64,000 nucleotides of DNA from Acanthopleura granulata (Eukaryota > Mollusca > Polyplacophora > Chitonida > Chitonidae), in contig JABBOT010000014.1 of the NCBI GenBank assembly GCA_016165875.1, positions 6,942,901-7,006,900 of the forward strand, given 5' to 3'. This document shows positions 11,701-23,700 of the stretch, one piece after another. The stretch's first letter is position 1, and the number at the start of each line of letters is the position of its first letter. The notes beneath the pieces are model-generated. The model saw nothing but the letters and a program-made list of their open reading frames with translations, searched no databases and had not been told where the DNA came from. A program made the position numbers and the translations under genes.

Positions 11701-14700
11701 TAGACTTCTTTGCTGGATTTGGATGTTTTTTACTAGATTCAGAATGATGTATTAGATTTAGACTGCTTTTACAGGGTTTGGACTGGTATATTGGACTTAT
11801 GCTTCTGTTACTGGATTCAGTTTTCTCCGTTCATTATGGAACATAAACATGATAGAGAAGACATTTGATGGCAGTTGCTACCTGCTGACTTATATACATT
11901 GCTGTCAGTCTGCATTTCTGTCAGATTGTGAGCACCATTGCAGATATGACCGCGTATACATGTAGCAACTTCTGAGTAAAGGTTAATTCTGACAGTCTAC
12001 ATAGCGATGACCGATTTGTCATAGCATCTCTGTGGCCACACAGTTATTTTCCCATTTACTTACGTTTTGACATTTGGCCTTACAGTGCTGTCCCTAAATC
12101 TGCAAGCCTCAAACCCTCCTGGACTGGTAGTCCTTGACCCCAGTCTAACGCCTGTCCAGGAGTTGACCAATAACATTTTTGACGTAGTTGGCAGACGGCT
12201 GACAGAGGTAAAACTCACCCAGTCAGAGGTTGGTGAACCCTGATTTATCACTACTTCTGCTTAGTGTGCATCCATCACCATTTTGTGCGAAACACACACA
12301 AATTTATGCCAGGAATGAAACTTCGAAGCCTTCCGTACAAAATAACGCCACCCAACAAGCATAAAACTAAAAAAGGGCAGCCCAGAGGAGCAGAAGAAAA
12401 TATATGTAAAAATAGGAAGGAACTACAATCCTCATTCCTGACCGGGAAGCATTAATTATGGAGAGTAACCTGATACGTATATGTGCCTAATTCTTGTCAG
12501 AGAGCAGGCAACACAGTTTCAGTCCTGCAGTGAGTCACACAGAAGTGGCAATGGCGTTTCGGTGAAGGGACACTACTTGTATAAACGTGTTAGCAGGGGA
12601 CTGGTCAGCTGTAGGGGAAGAACGTCAGGATGGGACTGACGTGTAAGTAAATTCAAAGGGATGGATATATTGGATTTATACTTTTTTACTGGATTTGGCC
12701 TTTTTACTGGTTTTGGACTTTTTACTAGTTTTGGACTGATATATTGGATTTATACTTTTTTACTAGATTTGATCTTTTTATTGGTTTTGAATGGATATAT
12801 TGGATTTATACTTTTTTACTGGATTTGGACTTTTACTGGTTTTGAACTGATATATTGGATTTACATGTGGACTTCTTTGCTGGATTTGGATGTTTTTTGG
12901 TACTGATATATTGGATTTATACTTTTTTACTAGATTTGATCTTTTTACTGGTTTTGAATGGATATATTGGATTTATACTTGGCTGTTATAAACTTTAAGA
13001 AAGCAAGCAAACATGAGAAAAATAACAAATCAGTGGACATGTAAAAGAATCTTGGGTGAGGAAGTCTCACCATGTATTTGTATGTACATGTAGGTACAGT
13101 GTAGAAGAACACACAATTTAATTTGGTTGAAAGTTGTCTGGGAGATTGAAGGCATAGTTTTTCTCGTCTCAAAGAGTATGGTTGAAACGACATAACTGTA
13201 AAATACTGTTACGTGGGGTAAAGCCATCTTAATAGTCATTTAATGAAAGAGAATGAACTGTTATTCTCCAGTCCATCAACAAACCGAGCTGTCATTTGAA
13301 AGAAATGACAGGTAGGAACCGATGCCTGTACATGGCTGATGACGCCAATGGAGGCCAGGACATAAAGGACAGCTTGACTGCTCAGACCTGTTAAACCTTA
13401 TTGGTTTACAATTGCTTATGGTTTCTGCGGTAACATGGTTTTTACAATAATGTCATTTTCTTGGCGGAGGTGAGGGGGGCTCTATATGTATGTGTATACA
13501 TAGCCTTCAAATAGGTGCAGGACATTTTTTTTAAAACACCCGTTTGGATAGAATGGTATGACCATGTTGATCATACCAGACAAGGGTCTCTTGGGTTATG
13601 CCACTTTCACGAAAGGGGTGTTTTCAAAAATTTCAGGCCGCCATTTGCAGGCTTGCAACATCAAGCTTCATCAGAGCACACGGCCACGGTGAGGACGCAG
13701 CTGTGGTCTCTGCTCCCTCTTATTATCGTCGACTTCAGGTTTTGGAAAGAAAACCTTGTCAGCCGTTGATTTACAACTGCCCTGGTGACAGGGCCCGCAT
13801 GTAACATTACCTTTATGGCTTTACTATCCAAGGATAGAATCCCAGCTCTCCACCTGAGCAGGTGGACATAATTTTGCCAAGGTTATACACAGAAATGTTC
13901 ACCTCCACATGTGAGGCCATCCTTAAAAAATATGTTTGTTGGGCATAACCAGAATGACCGTTTATAAAAGGGCCTACTCAGAAGTTTTTATTTGCAATTT
14001 GATGAGTTTTTTTTAATACTAATTTTTGGAAAATCCTTATCTATTTGAAGAGCCAAAATTAAGAAAAGAATTCCTTTCGGAGTGACCCTTTTTTTCTCAT
14101 AGGATCAGGGTACACCCAAACATGTTTCTTAAATATGGCCTAGTAGTTGTGATCATATCTTCATCCCACCCATTTATGTACTATTAGGTTGTGTAAGAAA
14201 TGTCGTATGTACATGTCTCTAATCTGGTGACACATAAATTTGTGCCACCCACTACTTGTATAATTAACTGGCAAAGGAAAACTTTAAGGTCAGTGGGGTC
14301 GGGCAGAGGAAGGATGTGTTAGTGTGGCTCTGTGAAAGGTGTGGTTTGTGGCCTAGTGTGTTTTCTGGCAAGTTATGCTCCCTCGAAAGATGCAGTTCTT
14401 GGCCAGGTGTGGTTCTTGGCAAGGTGTGGTTCCTGGCAAGGTCTGGTTTGTGGCAAGATATGGTTATTGACAAGAAGTGATTCCTTGCAAGGTGTGATTC
14501 TGGGACAGATGTTGTTTCTGGCAAGGTTGTATTCCTGGTAAGGTGTTATTCTTGTACAGGTGTGGTTTGTAGCAAGATGTGGTTAGTGGAGAGGTATGGT
14601 TCCTGGCAAGGTGTGATTCATTGTAAGGCACGGTTTGTGGCAAGGTGTGATTCCTGGCAAGCTGTGGATAGTGGCTAGGTTTTATTCCTCATAAGGTGTT

Positions 14701-17700
14701 AAAAAGCTTTCTGAACTGTCAGTCAAGAGCACGCCTTTAACCAATCATAATCATCGAAGGTCAACCGAATGTCCCACAAAATGGCTACAAATGTTCAGTG
14801 TTTCTGTGACGTCATGAGGTCAATAGGTGCTTTCACTGGGAATGGACTGAAGCGTAACTTTGTCACGAGAAAGGATGGTGGGACATAACTTGCGGTGGAT
14901 CTGTCCATTCTTGGACAGGTGTGGTTTGTAGCAAAATGTGTTTCATGGCAAGGTGTAAATCCTGGCAAGATGTGATTCCTGGCAAGGTATGGTTTGTGGC
15001 AAAGTGTGATTCCTGGCAAGGTATGGTTTGTGGCAAAGTGTGATTCCTGGCAAGATATGGTTTGTGGCAAAGTGTGATTCCTGGCAAGGTATGGTTTGTG
15101 GCAAAGTGTGATTCCTGGCAAGGTATGGTTTGTGGCAAAGTGTGATTCCTGGCAAGCTGTGATTCTGAGTCAGATGTGGTTTATGGCTATTTGAGGTTCC
15201 TGACTGGGATGTTTCTTAAATAGCATGTTGTGGATTGTGGTAACGTACAGTTCCTGGCAAGTTATGGTGGTTTCCTGCAGGCCGTGCTTGGTTTCCTCCA
15301 CACAGCAGCATGAGTGCACTTACATGTATATAACCAGTGGAATTTCACATACTGTGATTTGATTTCCATGTTTCACATTTTATCCTTTACTCGTACTCTT
15401 GCACAAGGCATAAGTGTCCTCTACCAAAACTTGTGCTGTGTTAAAAGTTCAGTCATCTATACAGTAGTGCTGGATGTGGCTGGGAGTCAGCCTGGGTCAT
15501 GGTATTTGAGACAAGGTTGTAAAATGCTAATGGAATTTTTGAGAGGTACACTTGCTTATATCACCTGCTTTGGCTATAGCAATTTTCTGATTCTAAATTT
15601 CATTCATATTGCATATAAGCAACATGCAAGCTATGTGTTTGAAGTCAAATATTTCTGCGTGTTCCTTTTTTTTTTGTGCATTTTTGATAAACTTTTGATA
15701 AATTTACTAACTTGTGATATATAAAAAAATAAAGTTTTAAAACATAAACATGATGAAAGGCAGCCGCCATTGTTTAAAACCAGTCATCTGCATGACTTGC
15801 AGAGAAAGCAGTATGCTCTGCCTCTGGATTTTGGGCGGGGGGGGGGGGATTTCCTTATCAATATAGGGGGCCTGTTACATGGACATGGTGGAGATTGACA
15901 TGACACAGTGAATACGTGTAGGTAATACTTTCCTCTTTCACCAGTGTTGTGAGAAAAGGGAAAAAAAAAAAGGATTTACTTTGCTAAGTTTAGATAATTA
16001 TTATCTTTACAATTCCTTTCGAGTGGAAAGCAATGATGGATTGAGTACTATGTTATGAATTGATTAAAAACAATTATTCTGTTTGTAGGCAGCCATAGAA
16101 GCTCATTCTGTTACCCCAGTGGCGATATTGACCACCCATAAGCATTGGTAAGCAAATTATTCTCATATTTCATAATTAGTGTCCTGCTCGAATTGGGCTG
16201 GAGTTGGGTGGTCAGTTGAAAGGACTGGCTTCTGAACACCCCTATTTCACATGAATAGGTCTGACCTACCCACTTAGCAACCACCTTGGAGGTTGTGGAG
16301 AGTGGAAAAGGGGATGGGGTAAAAGGGAGGTATAGATACCAGTGGCGGGGAAAGTCAATTACAAAGCGGTAGGAAGGCTGGAAAATGGGAGTCCCCCTGG
16401 GTTTGGAATGAATGGAGAGTTTATTGGATTCATTGCCATGGAAATGGTGGGTGCGGGAAGGCGGAATAAGTCGCTTTTGTAGGTGATACCTGGTTGTCAC
16501 TAACATGGTGACCTGCCAGAACATGGCCAGAAATTTATTAATTATTGTTGTAGACGATAGCAAATGCCATAAATATGAAAGGCCTGAAATTTTGGGACCA
16601 ATTGGCTGAGGTATTGATTTTGTCAGATTCTGAGAGTCGTATTTCGTTTTCTACAGAAAGATGTTTTATTGAAAGATTTGTTTCGAAGGTAGGTGGTATT
16701 CATCCCACTGGAAAAATGTGAGTTTCATCAATAAAAGTAATGTCTCGTGACCTTTATTTGTCTCATTTTTTTTCCCAGGCAAATGTTTTGGGTATGTGGT
16801 ACATATGCATGATATAGATTTTAGAGAAACGATATTGGATAGCTGTTATCTGTCAAGTGTATCTTTTTTTATTATGGACGTCCGTTTTAACATAATTAGT
16901 GTATTTTTTATAAACTGCTCTGTGTGATATGTTTTGGTTTTGTATAAAGCTTTAAAATGTGAAAACAAAATGCAGTAAGTTCAGAACAGGACCATTAAAA
17001 AATGTCGTTTCACAAATGGAAAATATCCTGTCAATTTACATAGTATATACTTAATTGCTTTTGTATTTTGATGAGTTTATAATAAGCCTTCATCCTGCTT
17101 TGAATTGTAACAACCTAGTCTTTATGGGGAATTTTCACACCTTGCAGATTTAAATTATTGATGTACTGTACATAAAATGCATTCAAAGCGTTCCTTACTT
17201 TTTCATGAGAAAATATTGAATGAATTGTGTTAAATTTACAGTATCATATATGTCATGCTGGCTTCCTCTCCGGCCGGAAGTGGGAAGGTCTGCCAGCAAC
17301 CTGTGAATGGTCGTGGGTTTCCTCCGTGCTCTGTCCGGTTTTCTCCCACAATAACGCTGGCCGCTGTCGTATAAGTGAAATATTCTTGAGTACGGCGTAA
17401 AACACCAATCAAATAAATAAATAAATAGTATCATATATGTATGTGAAATAAAATTTGTTGTACAGTACACAGCTGTACAATTCGGACTCATACACATATA
17501 TTAAGATTACATGCTTTAGAATTTAAATTCTTCTGAACTTGTCGATCTGTGTGAATATTAATCCTGTTATATGTGCAGTTTTTTAGCGTTGCATTTTTTA
17601 GAAACCTTTGCACCAAAGCAACACAAGACTATGAATGAGCTTGTTGGCAGCCTACTCTAGCTATTGGGAAAAGAAATGGATACCTTTTAAAAAAAAAAGC

Positions 17701-20700
17701 ATAATGTAGATGTTAAAACTATAAATAAGCAGAGGAAAATTCAGGTAATGCAAAAGACCCAAATTCAAAGAGTAAATAAAAAATGTCTGTGGGGGGAGAA
17801 TATTAATGTAAAATTCCCCCCCCCCCCCCCAATTTACAATTTGATTTAAATGCTTCATTTCTGATGCTGGTGTTTATATTTAGAACAACTAACAGGTGAT
17901 AAGTTATTAGTTAAATATGTCTCACAGTTTGACCTTCTTGTGCTGCGAACTTACATTAACTTATTGATGTCAAATGTTAATTGCTTTGTGGTATCGGTCC
18001 TGGGTCTTACGGTTTTTTTTGGACATTCAGACAGCTGAGTGTGGTTTGGAATTGTTCATAAATGTCCTGCTGATTTGTTTTGTGCTTAAATTTATCCCAT
18101 AGTGTCTTGAGTATAGAGCCAGTGACATTACTCCTGGTGAGTCAGTCTGTTTGGAACTGTCTGGTCATATGTGCCTTTGGCATTCATTGGTTCGCCTTTG
18201 TAGGTTAATAAACACATGTAGGTGAACAGTTAATTAAATAAGACTGCAAATAGTTAATGCTGTATGGTACTTGACCCAAAAGTGCGTCCCTGACTTCTTG
18301 TGGGATTCTTAGTTCTATAAATCTTAGAAAGGGGTTTTGAGTTTTATTTGGAAGGTACGTGTACATGACTGACGATATCCTGCTGGAAAGAAGTTATTTT
18401 CGGAACCCAAAGTAATATTTATGACCTTGTTTTTAAAAAAAAAATCCAAATTCTGAGTTAATTACCTTATGAGGAAGTAATATAGAGCTGATTGGTAGAT
18501 GTCATTGAGAAAGTGAATTTAAGTAACAGTATTATCGTTATTAGAGATTACACTTCCTGGACATAACGATAATACTGTTACTTAAATTCACTTTCTAAAT
18601 GACATCTACCAATCTGATATATTCAGCTAAGAGAGCGGTGTCATTTCTGACCATGAGAGGGGTAATGCATGTTTGCTGTAAAGTCTACCGGTCAGCTACC
18701 TTCTATTTTCGTAGAAGGCTGGCTGGTCGAGTGGTCTAGATGGTTGACATGTATTGGTGGCGATTTGGTGCCTGACTCTGAGGTCATTGGTTCGAAACCC
18801 GGAGAGGTCTCAGCCAATTTTCAGCACTAGAACCTGTGCTATATCCAGAAAGTGTAATCTTTAATAACTTAATATAGGGCAGTTTGAAAGTTCTGATGTT
18901 TAAGATATGCACTTATTAAGTACTTTACAGTGTTAAAACTTTTTTTGACGGATATTTAAATGCAATTGCCTTGAAGCATGAAGCCTGAAAAATTAAGTTA
19001 TAAAACTTAACATATATGCATTCAAATTACATTTAGATCTACCGATCTTCCAGACAGATATTTGATCAGAGTAAAATTTGAAGATTTGATGAATGAATGA
19101 ATGAATGATTGTAGCTTTACGCCACATCAGCAGTGTCTTAGCCATATTGTGGCGAGAACCTGTTTAAACTAGGAAACAGTGTCAAAAATGATAGTATGAA
19201 TTTTAACAAATGTACAAGTGCTCGACTCTCATATATACATGTATATATCTTTTTGAAGAATTTTTGTTTTTGAGTCTTAAATATGTCTGTGTCTGACCTG
19301 AACATTTTGCGAAAGGCTGCGGTAACATAGTTTGCCTTTTTCTCAGAGTTATTTGACCGTGGAAAGATTTTTTTTTTTCTTTTTTTTCTTTTTGTTTTCG
19401 GTGAAGGGAGGGAGTGAGATGATGTTGATAACCTATTCATGAAAAAATGTGAGTTTCAGGGGTGAAAGTGATGTTTAATGACCTAACTTGATCGTTTTGC
19501 TTGTGAAAGTGCGCATTTGCATGTAGTTTTCAATGCGTATACATACATGGCTAGTTATGAAGGTTAATACTGCATCTACATGCAAGTCACTTTCAGGTAT
19601 ACAGATTTTTTGGATGGATATTTGATTGTAGTAGTCTTAAACATTTAAACTGAATTTATGAAGTTTTAACTGATATATGCGTATGGCTTACAGTTATACA
19701 GGTCTAATGTATACAAAATTATAAGTTGAAATGTACCCAATATGTTTTGAAGGATTCTTATGTCCTTGATTTACTCAGCAGGGCAATTGAGCTAAACTTA
19801 AACGCTACATACTTGGCCTCTTTCATTCATATGTGATGTCAGAAAAATTGACAAAATAGGAAAAAAAGAACAGAGAGAACTAAATTTAGAGGATGTGGGA
19901 AGTTCTGTCTCAATCAATCTGGCGATTATTACGACAAGAGACATGGATTGGTCCTCTGGTGGCCATGTGAAATAAGGGAGAGTAATCATCCTCTATTATT
20001 GCTGAACATCGACCCATGTAGTTCTCTCTGCTGAGCCTTGTTTACCAAAAAAAAGTTATCGATTTGTGTTAAAATTTATTAGACACTAGGATAAATAATG
20101 TGGTGGGTTGGCAGGTTCTGTGACAGACACCTCCATCAAAGGCGACAAAACTACGTTGAAGATAAACAGAGCAGACGGCACACTTCATCGCTGGTGAGCT
20201 CAACATGGAAATAAATGAGCTAAAGAATAGCCGAGTTGGCCTCGGTTAACAGCTATCCTGTATCTACTGTATTAATGCTGAAACGAAATACATGTGTGTA
20301 TATATATATATATATAGACAGGGGAAAAAAATATGAAAAACAAATCAGAAGTTTTTTTCCCCCCCTCTTCAGACAGGTTCTTTTAATTATCCCTTCCCCA
20401 GTTGTGTCAGAGGTTAAGGATTTAGTTCCACCTTTTTGTGTCAGCTCATGCATATTCATGAATATTTGATCACTTTTCTCACCCAGACTGGAGGAGCTTC
20501 TCTCTCCCTGAATAATTCAATTTAGGACGCCTTTTTATCGACAGGTCAAACACTGTAATGTGTTTTCTACAACTTTTATAACAGCATTAGAGGACGACTC
20601 ATGCAGCATTAAATTCTGAAATCTGAAAATAAATTTGGACCTAGATTCTACATGTACAGTGTATATTAGAAGGTACATGTTTACCTGCGTATTTCTACCT

Positions 20701-23700
20701 ACCCATACGTCTGTCCATCCATCTGTTTGCCAGTACATCTGTTTGTCCATCTGTCTGCCCATACAAATATCCGTTCATACATTTATCCATTTGTCCATAA
20801 ATTGTTGCAACCCATCCTTCTGTCACTCTGTCCAACTATTTGTTGCAATCCATCCTTCTTTCCCTTTGTCCTGTTGTCCATCCTTTTGTTGCAACCCATC
20901 GGTCTGTCCATCTAACCCTCCATCTGTCCATTCGTTGCAACCCAGCCTTCCATCCCTCTGTTCATCTGTCTGTCTGTCCGTTCATTTGTGGGTTTGTTTA
21001 TAGCATTTGTCAACAACAGCAACTGAACAGAACCCGCTCCCCTGCCTCATGTGTTGGCTGTGTGTGTGTTTCCAGGGACCACAGTGGTGGGAACAGTGAT
21101 CTGAAGCATGTCTACCGAGAGATGAGGGTGTACGGGGGCGCCATGGACAACATTCCCGCTGTCACACAGTGAGTACACCCCGGTCTGCCCAATCCTCTAA
21201 TCTCATTGTCTGTGAGTGGTGTTCTTTTTCTAGCCCGCCATTGTGAATTGAGCTGAGGTATAGTGAACAGTGGATACATGTATATCAAAGCTTTTTTTTT
21301 TGTTAAGTTCAGCTATTCTGTCACCACATGAGTCAGATGCCCAATCAACCTAGGCTACAGTTTAAATGGAAACACTGATCGCCGAGCTGCCGGGTTTCCC
21401 ACAACTCTTATTTGGAAACAATAAAATTTTTCTGTCCCTTGGAGGAAGTTTTACTTTCTTGGCCCAATATACATCCTTTATTTTTTGGGCAAATTTATCC
21501 TATTTGTCCACAAAGATTTGTTTGCTTTTTTCTCATCCTAATGTCTGTCTCTTTTCTGTTATTGTCTTACCAGAAAACCACAAGAAAAACACATTATAAT
21601 CAGTCAGCAAAAGAGTTTTTTATTCATTTTGAATACATGTTTAAGTATTAACAATTTAACAAATTAAACTGGCTGTTAAAGAACTACTTCATTTGCAAAA
21701 TCTTATGGTTAAGAATAAAGTTTAAATAATCAGGGAGCAATGTAATGTGGATTATTTTCCCAAATAATAAGCAGTCATCTCCTGCACTCATGTATAACTG
21801 TACCTCTTTTGGAAGTTTTTTTTTTGAGTTTCATACAGAAATAAACTTTTCTGTTCCTTTCGCTTTACCTGATTTTGTAATCAGACAAGAACACATGGCA
21901 TCATTGACTGTGGACATATATCCTCAAGAAATTGGGGACATTTTAGCAAAATTGGCTAACATGACATTGTACATGTATAATGTCACATCTGGAATATGGT
22001 TACATGATCCAAATATTACGTGTCAAGCTTAATTTTTTGTTTTCTCCCACTTCTGACATCAAATCTTATGTATATTCGACTCTTTAGTCCGGTTGCTGAT
22101 GGAGATGTCCTACAATTTGGTGCTATGAAGTTTGAGGTAAACTTTACACCCGGTCACACGGTTGGTCATGTGATCTTCCGTCTTGATGGTTCTCCGTTTG
22201 GAGCCCCAGATTCGCTTTTCTCAGGAGATCATCTGTTTCTCTGTGGTTGTGGTGAGTCAAGTTAATATCATGTTAGTTACATGAAGGATAAATGTGATAA
22301 GGTGGTTGTAGCAAAGTATGACAGTGTCTTTGTCAGGTCATCCTTTCTATACGCAAGTCGATAACGATGGGTCGTATTTAATGTCTGCTATGATTTCCTT
22401 CCGCCTTTCAGTCAGCTTTTTAGGGGGTGGGGGAAGGGGGCATTAAGACTTTATCAATGCAGCTGCTTCACTTTCTAAACTAGACAGAGGTCTGTTGAAA
22501 ATTTATCCGAAAGGCAAAGACTTTATAGTTGTTCCCCTTTTTGTGATTATTGCTGTTCATCTGCTTAGCACAATATCTACTGTAACTACAGAATCCTTTC
22601 ACTTGTAACCTTTAAATTTAAGGGGCCTCTGTGTCTACATTTGGCGCAGAATATATCCACATGGGCATAGCGTAAGGTTCCAAAATTATTAAGTGATAAA
22701 ATAATGCTATTGTGCTGAACAAAAGAAGTGCAACTTTAACATGTTTAAGCTGTGTATAACCATGTGTTGTTGCTGTTGTTGTTGTGCACAGGACGGATGT
22801 TTGAGGGTGCTCCTGGGGTGATGTTGAGGTCGCTAGATCACCTGACACAGCTCAAAGACGACACGCTCGTTTGGCCAGGTGAGCAGTTATACTTGGCTAT
22901 AGGATATCCTACCTGTAATCAACCTCACACAGTGAAACCAACATCATGAGACTGTATAGAAGGATTTCATCCACACATTATTGTCTAAGTTTTTGTCATA
23001 TGATTTGATCATTATTTAAGTTATTCAAAGGGTATCTTAATGTGTAACTTTTCCTGCCTAATGTAATTTGGATCTAACCTCTGTTGTGTGGTATTAGTGT
23101 TGAACTCCTGTACCGCAAGAAAGAATTCATCTTTGAACCAAGCTGTCATTGGATGGGAAGAGTTACCCCATTTGGTACACATGTACATACATACACTCAG
23201 GAAAAGCTAACAGATGCAGAATGTTTGTTTTGAGGATAAACTGTAAATTGTAATCGAAAAGAAGGTGAACAAATATTGAAATATCCTGCTTTTGTATGTG
23301 AAACGAAATTGAGTAAATATTCACAAGTGTAACGGCTCTGCATGTTTTATGGATGTGTCAATGTTTGGCCACCTGTTGACAACCTTTACTTTAGGTCATG
23401 AGTATGCGATGGATAACCTGGAATTTGCCACAGACCTAGAACAAAACAACCAGTCAGCTCAGGTGAGTAAGGCTAAAATGTCCAGAAGGATTCTTAACAT
23501 TGTTTATTAACTGTCGTCTGTCAAGAAACACGTTTCCTAACTGCTGTTCATAATGGTTCCTGTGTTGAATCGAAATTTCGTTCACTGCTTCCTTGTGAAA
23601 AGTTTCAGATCAGGGGTTACAAATTCCTGCTGTTTTCTCCATTGTCATGTAAATTATTTACATTTTTATCCTTTTTTGGGGACCTTATTACAAGTGTTGG

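Noticed and set aside
14795..15155. Three minus-strand open frames with CHKPYLARNH repeats
   Set aside because: All three are translations of the 34-bp minisatellite.
15314..15724. 136-codon plus-strand open frame
   Set aside because: Hydrophobic, AT-driven composition inside an intron and no acceptor or donor in frame.
16111..16563. 150-codon minus-strand open frame
   Set aside because: It is antisense to PNKD-like exon 4 and low in complexity, with no splice or family support.
18715..18850. tRNA gene
   Set aside because: A- and B-box-like words are present, but the stems do not close into a complete cloverleaf and the sequence continues as a SINE.
20635..21003. 122-codon Cys/Ser/His-rich open frame
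   Set aside because: A translation of the ccatctgtc low-complexity repeat.
21745..22032. 95-codon plus-strand open frame in PNKD intron 5
   Set aside because: Composition follows the local AT-rich sequence (runs such as TLYMYNV from tacatgta words), and PNKD exon 6 begins cleanly just after it in another frame.
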